64,000 nucleotides of DNA from Sphingobacterium sp. R2. GTDB lineage: Bacteria > Bacteroidota > Bacteroidia > Sphingobacteriales > Sphingobacteriaceae. Each line of letters opens with the position of its first letter. The first letter of the stretch is position 1. Location of the stretch: assembly GCF_040760075.1 (NCBI RefSeq), contig NZ_CP142884.1, forward strand, positions 4,030,001 to 4,094,000, given 5' to 3'. The notes beneath the pieces are model-generated. The model was not told the DNA's origin and did not search any database. It saw only the letters and a list, made by a program, of their open reading frames with translations. Shown here in pieces: positions 18,898 to 27,351 of the stretch. Position numbers and translations under genes: made by a program.

Positions 18898-19536
18898 ATG
18901 ATCCTGAATAAAGATATTGAAACGGTAATCTTGGTAGCAAATAAGAACGAGCTATCTTTTCCTTCGCCAAGTAAATCCACTTACATCTATGAAATTGGTG
19001 TTGGCAAAGTAAATGCGCTCTTGTCTGTCGCCAGACTTTACGAAGACATCAAAATACTGGGAATTAATCCAATTATTCTCAATGTTGGTACAGTAGGCTG
19101 TACACGGCATCCCATAGGACATGTTCTTTATCCGTCCTATTACGCGCAAGGAGACGCTTATACGGATGGATTTTTTCTAGAGAACACGTTATTTTTTAAG
19201 GGGCAGGGAGTATTGGAATCGATATCGGCTGATGAGTTTCGTTACGAAGATGCGCTGTTGACATCAGATCGTTTTATCCATGTAAATTCATCTTTTTATC
19301 AGGATATTAAACATTTAAACCCTATGGCTTTTGACATGGAATCTTATGCGCTAGCGAATTTCTGTTTCCAGAAGAATCTTGCCTTTCATAGTATCAAAAT
19401 CGTTTCAGACAACTGCGACGGTACAGTTAAGGATTGGGAAAGTATTCTAGGAAAAATTTCAGGTAGACTAGGTAACATACTCGATCAATTCATGAAAAAG
19501 CTGGACGCAGAAAAAGCTTCAGCCAGCCTAACGTGA
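18898..19536 (+). CDS. MTA/SAH nucleosidase-like purine nucleosidase
   Basis: This 212-residue phosphorylase/nucleosidase-fold protein probably removes adenine from S-adenosylhomocysteine to give the LuxS substrate. The family core is visible: GVGKVNALLSVARL near the N-terminus, the AFDMESYALANFC segment that contacts ribose and base, and IVSDNCDG carrying the probable catalytic Asp. It abuts luxS directly and is closed by a strong terminator. Overall it diverges from classical Pfs/MtnN, so strict preference for SAH over MTA is inferred from context. Confidence 0.85.
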   Translation: MILNKDIETVILVANKNELSFPSPSKSTYIYEIGVGKVNALLSVARLYEDIKILGINPIILNVGTVGCTRHPIGHVLYPSYYAQGDAYTDGFFLENTLFFKGQGVLESISADEFRYEDALLTSDRFIHVNSSFYQDIKHLNPMAFDMESYALANFCFQKNLAFHSIKIVSDNCDGTVKDWESILGKISGRLGNILDQFMKKLDAEKASASLT

Positions 19537-19557
19537 TCCAAATAAGTATACCATATT

Positions 19558-19588
19558 AAGGCCTGTAGAAATTACAGGCCTTTTTTTT
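19558..19588 (+). terminator. Terminator of the luxS-nucleosidase operon
   Basis: A 10-bp perfect stem, aaggcctgta / tacaggcctt, with loop gaaat and eight T. Confidence 0.92.
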
Positions 19589-19794
19589 GATATTCTGAAC
19601 ATAAACGCTCCAAAAGTTATTCGTTAGATATTAAAACAAGCCGAAATAGGCTTCGCGTTCGTACCCATTGATCCTTGTAATTTGAATTTATCCAAACTAT
19701 TTTCCGCCAAGGTTGTTAAAACAATGGATTAAATACCCACCGTTATATTCGATATAACTCTTCTACACGACAAATAAATCGATCTAATATTCTT

Positions 19795-21978
19795 ATGAAA
19801 AAAAAGAAGAAAATAATAATTTCAAATAGACTGCCGATACAAATAGAACGAAAAAAAGAAAAATTAATCATCAAACCCAGTGCAGGAGGACTGGCAACTG
19901 GTTTAAATTCAGCCTTTGAAACAGATGCGATCTTATGGGTTGGATGGCCGGGAATTGTGCCTAAAGATAAAGAGGAACAGGAAAGAATTATTGAGCTTCT
20001 GAAACCGATGAATTTACTTCCTGTCTTCTTATCAAAAGACGAAATTCGCAATTTCTATGAAGGGTATTCCAATGAGGTGCTTTGGCCTATCTGCCACTAC
20101 CAACCAAGCTACATCCATTTTGATCCAGAATATTGGTCTACCTATGTGGCGGTGAATAAAAAGTTTTGTGAAGCGGCTATCTCTATTGATGAGCCTTCCG
20201 ATTTCATCTGGGTTCAAGACTATCAGCTTATGCTACTGCCCCAATTGTTACGCTCAGAAAATCAAGAACTCAACGTTGGCTATTTTCATCATATTCCCTT
20301 CCCCTCTGAGGAACTTTTTATGAACATCCCACAGCGAAAAGAATTAGTTGAAGGGTTGCTTGGAGCAGATCTTATCGGATTTCATACCTTTGCAGATAGC
20401 CAAAACTTTCTAAATGCCTGCAAAAAAATTCTGCACGTTTCGTCGGGACATAATCAGTTAAAATATAAAGATCGACATATATTTATAGAATCTTTTCCCA
20501 TGGGCATTGACTTTCAAAAGTTTGTTGAAGTCAGTACTCAACCTAAAATTCAGGCTGTAGCTACCCAATTTAGAAGTCACTTTCCTGATCAAAAAATAAT
20601 AATCTCAGTCGACCGGCTCGACTATAGTAAAGGAATTTTAGAAAGGCTACGCGCTTACCTGACTTTCCTCCAAAAATATCCTGAATGGCACACCAAAGTA
20701 GTTTTGTACATGCTAATTGTGCCATCTAGAGATAAGGTTTCGCAATACAAAAAATTGAAGGATGAGATTAATCGAACAGTAAGTGAAATCAATTCTATTT
20801 ATGGAAACCTTAGCTGGACACCGGTATTGTATTTCTACAAATCGCTTCCATTCGAAGAGTTGGTTGCATTATATGTTGCATCAGATATTTGTATGATTAC
20901 TTCCACTCGGGATGGAATGAATTTGGTCAGTAAAGAATACATCGCCAGTAAAACATTATCGAAAGGTGTATTAATATTAAGCGAATTTGCAGGTGCTTCC
21001 AAAGAACTCGTTGATGCGTTAATTATCAATCCATTTAACCGTATGGAAACTGCAGATCGTATTTATCAGGCGCTAACTATGGCTCCTGAAGAGATTCAGG
21101 AACGGGCCGATTCCAATATGCAAATTATTGAGAAATTTAATGTTCAGCATTGGGTCCAGCTCTTTACCAATCGCCTAGCTGAAACTAAGGCTATACAGCG
21201 TGACGAATGGGCGAGACGAATTTCGGATAAGGTATTTAACAGTATTTCTGAGCGCTATAGCAAAAGCAGCAATAGACTTTTCTTTCTGGATTATGACGGC
21301 ACACTGGTCAAATTTCAGAACCATGCCCAAAAGGCAACGCCAACCACCCTACTCTATAATCTTTTGGACAACATTATTTCAGATCCACTAAATACGTTAG
21401 TTATCATAAGTGGCCGTTCACAGGAAAGTTTATCATCCTGGTTTGATGGCCGGTCTTACTATCTAGTTGCAGAACATGGCATTTGGTCTAATTTCCCCAA
21501 TTTCAGCTGGTCATATAAAAAAGGATTAGCGCTACATTGGATGCCCGAAGTAAAAAAGCTGATGGAAAAATTAGCCGATCAAACTCCTGGTGCTTTCGTG
21601 GAAGTTAAGCCATATTCGTTAGCGTGGCATTATCGCAAAGTCGAACTCGGATTGGGAGAATTAAAAGCAACTGAACTTAAAGAGGTATTTAATCCCATGT
21701 TGAATGAATATGGATTACAGCTGTTGGATGGGAATGCTGTGATAGAAGTTAAAAATACGGAAGTTAACAAAGGTAAGGCTGCATTGGAAATCGCCGGCCA
21801 TATAAAGCCCGATTTTATGTTGGCAATTGGTGACGATATTACCGATGAAGATTTATTCCGATATCTTCCTCAGTCAACCATAAGTATCAAAGTAGGCAGT
21901 AACAAATCTGCAGCAAAATATTATTTAGATGAACAAGAAGATGTTCTTCAATTTTTGGATCAACTTATTATAAAATAA
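19795..21978 (+). CDS. otsAB: Bifunctional trehalose-6-phosphate synthase/phosphatase
   Basis: A 727-residue fusion that makes trehalose from UDP-glucose and glucose-6-phosphate. The N-terminal GT20 synthase (about 1-470) shows SNRLPI, KPSAGGLATGLNS, VQDYQLMLLPQLLR, VDRLDYSKGI and TRDGMNLVSKEY. The C-terminal HAD phosphatase (about 490-727) shows FFLDYDGTLVKF, IISGRS and IGDDITDEDLF. Both halves look intact. The GH15 gene overlaps its stop by 1 bp (TAATG). Trehalose is a classic protectant against desiccation and osmotic stress, which suits the neighbouring repair and sigma-factor genes. Confidence 0.95.
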   Translation: MKKKKKIIISNRLPIQIERKKEKLIIKPSAGGLATGLNSAFETDAILWVGWPGIVPKDKEEQERIIELLKPMNLLPVFLSKDEIRNFYEGYSNEVLWPICHYQPSYIHFDPEYWSTYVAVNKKFCEAAISIDEPSDFIWVQDYQLMLLPQLLRSENQELNVGYFHHIPFPSEELFMNIPQRKELVEGLLGADLIGFHTFADSQNFLNACKKILHVSSGHNQLKYKDRHIFIESFPMGIDFQKFVEVSTQPKIQAVATQFRSHFPDQKIIISVDRLDYSKGILERLRAYLTFLQKYPEWHTKVVLYMLIVPSRDKVSQYKKLKDEINRTVSEINSIYGNLSWTPVLYFYKSLPFEELVALYVASDICMITSTRDGMNLVSKEYIASKTLSKGVLILSEFAGASKELVDALIINPFNRMETADRIYQALTMAPEEIQERADSNMQIIEKFNVQHWVQLFTNRLAETKAIQRDEWARRISDKVFNSISERYSKSSNRLFFLDYDGTLVKFQNHAQKATPTTLLYNLLDNIISDPLNTLVIISGRSQESLSSWFDGRSYYLVAEHGIWSNFPNFSWSYKKGLALHWMPEVKKLMEKLADQTPGAFVEVKPYSLAWHYRKVELGLGELKATELKEVFNPMLNEYGLQLLDGNAVIEVKNTEVNKGKAALEIAGHIKPDFMLAIGDDITDEDLFRYLPQSTISIKVGSNKSAAKYYLDEQEDVLQFLDQLIIK

Positions 21979-23789
21979 TGAGCGAAAACATTACTGAAAA
22001 AAGACATACCTATCAATCAGGAATCATTGGTAACTGTTCCTATATTGCACACGTCGGCATCGACACAAACATATCATGGCTGTGCTGGCCGTCTTTTGAG
22101 GACAGCTTTATATTCGGCGGCATGATTGATAAAAATCAAGGCGGAACGTTTAGAATTAGTTCTGAAGAGCCGATTAAAGAAACAAAACAGTATTACATTA
22201 AAAATTCCAATGTACTCTGTACAGAAATCCATACCGATTCGTATGGTTACCGTATAACAGATTTTGCACCACGGTTCGAGCAATTTGGACGGTATTTTAA
22301 GCCACTAATGTTGATACGTAAAATAGAGCCGCTCTATGGTGCTCCTAGTGTCAACATCAAGTGTGAGCCGACAGGAGATTATGGCCGTGTGATGCTCAAG
22401 CCAACACGCGGAAGCAATCACATTCTCTATACGAGTGACCAGATCGGAGAACGAATTCGGTTGACTACTGATTTGCCCATTTCTCACTTCTTCCAGGACG
22501 ACAGCTGGACCATCATAAGTGAGAACAGATATCTTGTACTCACTTACGATTCGGCTTTTGAATCGGCCATTGAAAGTACGTGTGAAGACTTTCTGCAAAA
22601 GACAATTAGTTATTGGCAACGGTGGATTAAACGCTGTAGTATTCCTAACATCTACCAAAAAGAGGTTATCCGATCAGCATTAGTGCTCAAACTTCACCAA
22701 TATGAGGACACGGGAGCAATTATCGCCGCCTCAACAACTAGTTTACCGGAATATCCAGGTTCTGGAAGAAACTGGGACTATCGCTATTGCTGGGTACGCG
22801 ACAGTTATTATGTACTGACGGCTCTAACACATATTGGTCAATTTGAAGAAATGGAAAGCTTCGCAAATTACATTGCTGGCATCACTCATCGTAATCCCGG
22901 AAGACTTCAACCGCTGTACGGTATTCTTGGCACCACAGAGCTTACAGAACATATCTTACCTTACTTGGAAGGCTATCAAGGAAGTGGTCCGGTAAGAATT
23001 GGAAATCAAGCTTTCGAACATATTCAAAATGATGTTTATGGTCAAGCAATGATTGCATTACTACCACTCTTCACAGATCAGCGCTTTAAAATTCATGAGA
23101 ATAAAAACGTTTTGGGATGGGTGAATTTCATCCTCGAAAAAATTGAGGCTACAATTGAGGAAAAGGATGCAGGCATCTGGGAATTCAGAAATTTTGCAAA
23201 CCACCATTGCTATTCTAACTTATTTCAATGGGTCGGATGTAAAGCGGCACTACTCATTGCGCGCCAAAACGGCTATCAAGACATGGAGGAACGCGCAACT
23301 ATTCTTCTAAAAAAGGCAGAAGCATATATTGAGGCTTGCTATGATGATGATCGTAAAGTCTATCAAAATGCAATAAATAGCAGTAACCTGGATGCAAGCA
23401 CCTTGCAGCTGATCCTAATGGACTATTTAGATCCGAAATCGGAAAAGGCGCTACATCACCTCGAAATGCTTGAGAAAGAATTAAAGGGAGAAAATGGCCT
23501 TTTCTATCGATATAAACATCAAGATGATTTTGGAAGACCTAAATCGACTTTTTTGGTCTGTGCATTTTGGTATGTCGAAGCGCTAGCCTGTGTTGGAAGG
23601 GTCGATGAGGCAAAAGAAATTTTTGAGCGTTTGCTTACCTACAGTAATCACCTCGGCTTATTCAGTGAAGATGTTACAGAGGAAAATGGAAGTCAGTGGG
23701 GTAACTTCCCTCAAGCATACAGTCATGTTGGATTGATGAATGCTGTTTATCGTTTAGCGATAAAGTTAGATAAGCCAATTTTTAACTAA
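21978..23789 (+). CDS. Glycoside hydrolase family 15 protein (trehalase/glucoamylase-like)
   Basis: A 603-residue GH15 enzyme with an N-terminal beta-sandwich domain (about 1-220, starting near GIIGNCSYIAHVGIDTNISW) and an (alpha/alpha)6 catalytic domain (about 225-600). GRNWDYRYCWVRDSYYVLTAL is the signature of bacterial GH15 enzymes, some of which are trehalases. It starts inside the otsAB stop codon, so synthesis and probable hydrolysis of trehalose are coupled. Substrate preference (trehalose or a short alpha-glucan) cannot be fixed by sequence alone. It is followed by a hairpin. Confidence 0.9.
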   Translation: MSENITEKRHTYQSGIIGNCSYIAHVGIDTNISWLCWPSFEDSFIFGGMIDKNQGGTFRISSEEPIKETKQYYIKNSNVLCTEIHTDSYGYRITDFAPRFEQFGRYFKPLMLIRKIEPLYGAPSVNIKCEPTGDYGRVMLKPTRGSNHILYTSDQIGERIRLTTDLPISHFFQDDSWTIISENRYLVLTYDSAFESAIESTCEDFLQKTISYWQRWIKRCSIPNIYQKEVIRSALVLKLHQYEDTGAIIAASTTSLPEYPGSGRNWDYRYCWVRDSYYVLTALTHIGQFEEMESFANYIAGITHRNPGRLQPLYGILGTTELTEHILPYLEGYQGSGPVRIGNQAFEHIQNDVYGQAMIALLPLFTDQRFKIHENKNVLGWVNFILEKIEATIEEKDAGIWEFRNFANHHCYSNLFQWVGCKAALLIARQNGYQDMEERATILLKKAEAYIEACYDDDRKVYQNAINSSNLDASTLQLILMDYLDPKSEKALHHLEMLEKELKGENGLFYRYKHQDDFGRPKSTFLVCAFWYVEALACVGRVDEAKEIFERLLTYSNHLGLFSEDVTEENGSQWGNFPQAYSHVGLMNAVYRLAIKLDKPIFN

Positions 23790-23795
23790 AGCAAA

Positions 23796-23827
23796 TATGT
23801 GCGATCAATAAAAGTTGATCGCACATA
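23796..23827 (+). terminator. Hairpin after the trehalose operon
   Basis: A 13-bp perfect stem, tatgtgcgatcaa / ttgatcgcacata, with a 6-nt loop. There is no T run, so its efficiency as an intrinsic terminator is uncertain. Confidence 0.6.
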
Positions 23828-23910
23828 CTGCATATCCGTATATTTCCCTTCTATCGTATGGATGACAAATGAACGTTTCTTAATTATGCTTGTTTCGATG
23901 AAGTAGCTAC

Positions 23911-24180
23911 TTAAATGAATGCCTGCTTATATTGATTAAAATGTTCACAAATATCCTCCGTATCAATTTGTTTACCCATCAAATCGATAAACCGATTTTT
24001 GTACAATGAAAAAATATAAAGTCCTGTTGCCAAACTTCCTACAATAAAAATCCCTTCAAACTCATTGCTTTTTACTAACTTGTTGTTAAGATGGCACTCT
24101 TTAAGTAATGGAATATTATAAGAAGACCATTTACCCATTCTATCTTTAAGTACCAATCCAATATTTTTTGTTGCTGTCAT
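23911..24180 (-). CDS. Small hypothetical protein
   Basis: I do not recognise the family. From ATG 24180 the product has 89 residues with mixed charge, no signal peptide and one moderately hydrophobic stretch (FEGIFIVGSLATGLYIFSLY, about 40-60). A GTG at 24210 would add 10 residues. A purine-rich AAGAAGCGGA precedes the ATG. It lies alone between the trehalose operon and an outer-membrane protein gene; the terminator of the latter (24292-24332) separates them. Confidence 0.55.
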   Translation of the reverse strand: MTATKNIGLVLKDRMGKWSSYNIPLLKECHLNNKLVKSNEFEGIFIVGSLATGLYIFSLYKNRFIDLMGKQIDTEDICEHFNQYKQAFI

Positions 24181-24291
24181 CGTTCCGCTTCTTTTTGATG
24201 AAACATCCACTGCGCTTCAATTGTTTTCTGAATAGAATGCATTTAAAAAAAAAGAGTCTTTCATACCATGGCGTACGTAATAATACGTTCA

Positions 24292-24332
24292 CAAAAAAAG
24301 CATGTTTCCAATTTATTTTGGAAACATGCTTT
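24292..24332 (-). terminator. Terminator of the outer-membrane beta-barrel gene
   Basis: A 15-bp perfect stem, aaagcatgtttccaa (24297-24311) with ttggaaacatgcttt (24318-24332), followed on the minus strand by a T run. Confidence 0.92.
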
Positions 24333-24359
24333 GTTTAAGGTGGTAATTAATTTCGCTGT

Positions 24360-24938
24360 TTAGCGCTTGCCTGGTAAATAGATTTGAAAACCTACACTGA
24401 AGCCTAATCCGCTTGCACCACTACCTGTATTGATATTGGCTTTACTATAATTATATCCAAAAGTCGTTTCCAATGCAACTGTTCGAGTTATAAAATGAGC
24501 ATAACCAACATTTGCCCCTACCGCAAGAGCAACATCGTTACCCTTAGAACTTCCCGAAATACCAATATCACCCTGCCCAAAAAATCTTCCTGTCGTTGAT
24601 CCAGCATTTGGAAAATAATATCGCACAAACGGTGCAATCCCGTACGTCCAATCATTATCCGCATCCTTAATAGTAGTCAAGCCAAGATTAGCCTGCGCGC
24701 CAATGGCTAAACCATCGGACACAAAATAGCCTGCCCTCGGTTGAAGTGCTATATTAAATGATTTTCCTTCGAAACTATATCCTAAATTGCCGATCGATCC
24801 GCCGACCATCCAGTTTCCCTGACGTATCGGTTCAATACCGACCTCTGAAGACATCTGAGGAATTGTCTCAATTTTTTGCGCTTTCGCTTGATAACCAATA
24901 CCCGTTGTTATTAATAAAAGTAGTGTAAATTTTCTCAT
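24360..24938 (-). CDS. Outer-membrane beta-barrel protein
   Basis: A 192-residue secreted barrel protein. From ATG 24938 there is a clean signal peptide (MRKFTLLLLITTGIGYQAKA), then alternating beta-strands typical of small Bacteroidota outer-membrane barrels (for example WMVGGSIGNLGYSFEG and TWTYGIAPFVRYYF-like strands), ending in FSVGFQIYLPGKR. The TTG/GTG-type extension of 19 codons upstream would bury the signal peptide. Its function may be structural or adhesive; no enzymatic motif is seen. Confidence 0.75.
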   Translation of the reverse strand: MRKFTLLLLITTGIGYQAKAQKIETIPQMSSEVGIEPIRQGNWMVGGSIGNLGYSFEGKSFNIALQPRAGYFVSDGLAIGAQANLGLTTIKDADNDWTYGIAPFVRYYFPNAGSTTGRFFGQGDIGISGSSKGNDVALAVGANVGYAHFITRTVALETTFGYNYSKANINTGSGASGLGFSVGFQIYLPGKR

Positions 24939-25092
24939 CGTATCTCTATTATAATTTGAAAATGACTTTAATTGGAATAATAACAAGATCGACAAATGAA
25001 AAGTTTTGAATTAGTTTTTAAACTTTACGGGATATATTTCCTAAAAAAGAGTCAACCAATAAGAGTTGAATAGTGTTCTCTTTTAAAAAATT

Positions 25093-25410
25093 ATGAATGC
25101 AACGATTCGATTTAATGATACGTATTCACAGTATCTCAACAACAATGCGCTATTGCTAAACGGAATAGACCCCTTAGACAACGATCCATCAACAAACGAC
25201 GGTGGCCGTACGTATACGCCCCCTAAAGTACCCGATCTTGAAGATGTAACTCCAGATCTGTATTATCCAGAAAATGGCGATGGACCTGATCCAAGTGAGG
25301 AAGAACAACGTGATCGCAACAATAAGGAAAAAATCCAGACAGAAGAAGACATTGACGGAGCAGGACCAGATCGTTCGGAACAAGATGATGACGATTTGAA
25401 ATCAATTTAA
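25093..25410 (+). CDS. Small acidic Asp/Pro-rich hypothetical protein
   Basis: The 105-residue product is strongly acidic, rich in Asp, Glu, Pro and Asn, and likely disordered (segments NGIDPLDNDPSTNDGG, NGDGPDPSEEEQRD and a C-terminal EQDDDD). There is no signal peptide or membrane segment. A clear ATG and a strong terminator support it as a real gene. The acidic protein encoded at 32432-32656 has similar composition (PDPNDTDPSEHPEPD). Possible roles include a desiccation-type hydrophilin or a regulator partner; both are inference. Confidence 0.6.
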   Translation: MNATIRFNDTYSQYLNNNALLLNGIDPLDNDPSTNDGGRTYTPPKVPDLEDVTPDLYYPENGDGPDPSEEEQRDRNNKEKIQTEEDIDGAGPDRSEQDDDDLKSI

Positions 25411-25418
25411 AAACAAAA

Positions 25419-25448
25419 AAAACTTCCTCAGTTGAGGGAGTTTTTTTT
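25419..25448 (+). terminator. Terminator after acidic small protein
   Basis: Stem aacttcctc (25421-25429) with gagggagtt (25434-25442), one wobble, loop agtt, then eight T. Confidence 0.88.
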
Positions 25449-25514
25449 AGACAAACGCTTTAACAAATCATTAGGGATTACCCTTTAAAAGCCCAATTAT
25501 TGTTATCGACAATG

Positions 25515-25754
25515 CTACTTACCGCTAATACTATCTTTTCTTAGTGTATCTGCTAGACTGGTATCTTTCTGCATGCTCATCTTTTGCTGCTCGCTTAAAT
25601 TATACCGCGTCTCGTCTGCGTCACTCGGCGCAATGTTGTCCGATTGTCCTGCTCCCTCGGATGTATTCTTATCGGAATTTTGACAGGAGAATAACATTAC
25701 GCCCCCCGTCATTAATGTCAATGCAACTAACGCAAATTTTCTAGTCTTCTTCAT
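25515..25754 (-). CDS. Small lipoprotein
   Basis: A 79-residue predicted lipoprotein. The signal peptide with basic N-terminus MKKTRK and hydrophobic core ends in lipobox LFSC (Cys24). The mature part is about 55 residues, polar and acidic (NSDKNTSEGAGQ, then DADETRYNLSEQQK). I know no family. It is the only gene in its unit and converges on the acidic protein gene before it. Confidence 0.65.
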   Translation of the reverse strand: MKKTRKFALVALTLMTGGVMLFSCQNSDKNTSEGAGQSDNIAPSDADETRYNLSEQQKMSMQKDTSLADTLRKDSISGK

Positions 25755-26147
25755 AGTCTAATTGTTTTTATATTAAATATTTATCTAAGAACCACAGCCA
25801 AAACTAATTAGTTTAACAAAAAGACAAAAAAGGCTTTTAGATACCTGTGGATTAAAATAGACGTTCATCACATTTAATTAAAAACGTGGTGCCCCGTAAT
25901 TTAGACATTTCTTCAGGGAACAAATACCCTTTCAAAATTATGTCAATTGATGCTGATTGATCATTTAGATCGGCTCCATGGTGCTGTATTGTAGTTTTTC
26001 CGATACAAAAACAATTACTCTGGTCACACGTATTTTTCCCATGTAGCTGTTTGGCAATGTTCCAAAACGGCTTAATATGGAAAAATTAGCACTCTAATTG
26101 TACTTGATCCAGCAAATAAAACATCCATCAATATAACAAATGGTACT
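25755..26147. other. 393-bp intergenic region before sigma factor gene
   Basis: It holds the start regions of the lipoprotein (minus) and the sigma factor (plus). A stop-bounded open frame of 77 codons without any ATG runs on the minus strand from 26085 to 25852 and may be a decayed gene end. No repeat or RNA element was recognised. Confidence 0.4.
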
Positions 26148-26651
26148 ATGAGCAACTACAATTTAAATTTATTAGTCGAAGAAAAGAGAAGCCTTTTGAA
26201 ACATTTTGCTGGTAAATTCACGAATGATCCAGATGAAAAAGAGGATTTAATTCAAGAAACACTTATCCGTGCACTAAAATCGATTGATGATTTTATCCGC
26301 CATCCTAAATTAATGTCTTGGCTATATGTTATCATGAAAAATGTATATATCAACCAATATCGCAAGGCTAAACGCATTACCGATATCCACGACACGTATA
26401 TCGGTTTGGAAAGCAGCAATGCGGCAGAAGCCAATAAAAGCGAGAATAAATTTATTGCGGATGACATTCAAAAAGCCATGTGCAGTTTATCAGAAGAGAA
26501 CTACCAGGTATTCCAGATGTTCCTTGAAGGGTATAAATATCATGAAATAGCGTCCTATTTTGGCATTCCCGAAGGTACTATCAAAACGAGAATACACATG
26601 ACGAGGAAGAAGCTGCAAAAGCAACTCAAAGTCTATAAGAAGGTGGCGTAA
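26148..26651 (+). CDS. ECF-like RNA polymerase sigma factor (paralogue A)
   Basis: A 167-residue sigma-70 family protein with region 2 (about 8-75: FTNDPDEKEDLIQETLIRAL, HPKLMSWLYVIMKN) and region 4 (about 110-165: YQVFQMFLEGYKYHEIA, then IPEGTIKTRIHMTRKKLQKQ). It is clearly paralogous to the product at 34543-35049, more than half identical by eye and alignable end to end. No anti-sigma gene flanks it. Stress-protection genes surround it (trehalose, topoisomerase IB, Ku), which suggests a general-stress role; that is inference. Confidence 0.88.
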   Translation: MSNYNLNLLVEEKRSLLKHFAGKFTNDPDEKEDLIQETLIRALKSIDDFIRHPKLMSWLYVIMKNVYINQYRKAKRITDIHDTYIGLESSNAAEANKSENKFIADDIQKAMCSLSEENYQVFQMFLEGYKYHEIASYFGIPEGTIKTRIHMTRKKLQKQLKVYKKVA

Positions 26652-26754
26652 GGTCCAACATTAAACGTAAACAATTTAAAGATGCTAAGGTTATCTTATT
26701 AATAGGTTCGGAAAAGATATTTTAGCTAATTAATAAGATTATTGTATAGCTATT

Positions 26755-26979
26755 ATGATTCGCAAATTAACACATATAAAAGGTATGAAATCACGAGTTA
26801 AAAACACAAATCAGCAAAATACGGTCATTATGCTTATTATTTGCGGTGGTCCTATTGGAAAAGGAACTGTCAAAACCGTTGAACAGGGACAAAATTTGAA
26901 TGGATCGATCAACAAACCGATCAAAGCGGATAATGAGCAAAGCAAAAAGACCTTCTATGCTAATCGAGGAAATAAGTAG
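26755..26979 (+). CDS. Small basic hypothetical protein
   Basis: A 74-residue basic product; start codons at 26755 or 26785 are both possible, the latter giving 64 residues (MKSRVKNTNQQ...). It has a short hydrophobic stretch (TVIMLIICGGPIG) and a polar Asn/Lys-rich C-terminus. I recognise no family. It follows sigma paralogue A by about 100 bp on the same strand, and its stop codon lies at the edge of a 58-bp palindrome that should terminate transcription, which supports it as the last gene of that unit. Confidence 0.45.
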   Translation: MIRKLTHIKGMKSRVKNTNQQNTVIMLIICGGPIGKGTVKTVEQGQNLNGSINKPIKADNEQSKKTFYANRGNK

Positions 26980-27034
26980 AAGAATTCTATTAAAAAGGCT
27001 GCTTTAAAGCGGCCTTTTTAATAGAATTCTTCTA
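26977..27034. terminator. 58-bp near-perfect palindrome, probable strong bidirectional terminator
   Basis: The arms 26977-27005 and 27006-27034 are complementary except for one T-G pair (27000/27011). The centre is GCTTTAAAGC (27001-27010), with GAATTC in each arm. The inner AAAAAGGC / GCCTTTTT part has the form of an intrinsic terminator, but the 29-bp arms are much longer than usual and include the upstream stop codon. Confidence 0.8.
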
Positions 27035-27173
27035 GGATTGACAAGGCGCGATATACCGGCGTTTAAACCAGCGCTATTGTGTTAGAATAATATGGTTGCT
27101 TTTATAAAACAGAACCGCTATTTATTTTGTTCTTCTAAGCAAAAAAAAACAACTCACTCACCAAGGAAATTAA

Positions 27174-27320
27174 ATGGAAGACAACACTATTAATAACATT
27201 AATCGAACAATCGATCGTATAGGGGTTAATATAGACAGCATTGCGAATCTACCCTCTCAATATCCTTTAGAAGCGCAAGGTTATATCAAGATGCTTGCAA
27301 ACAGTGCTGAGTTATTTTAA
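27174..27320 (+). CDS. Short ORF upstream of topoisomerase IB (48 residues)
   Basis: ATG 27174 follows AAGGAAATTAA, a good ribosome-binding context, and opens 48 codons (MEDNTINNINRTIDRIG..., ending NSAELF). The product is amphipathic and acidic with no family I know. It ends 31 bp before the topoisomerase ATG, so it may be the first gene of that operon or a leader peptide. Confidence 0.45.
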   Translation: MEDNTINNINRTIDRIGVNIDSIANLPSQYPLEAQGYIKMLANSAELF

Positions 27321-27351
27321 ACATTGTATCACGTCGACTTTGAAGAGTAAT

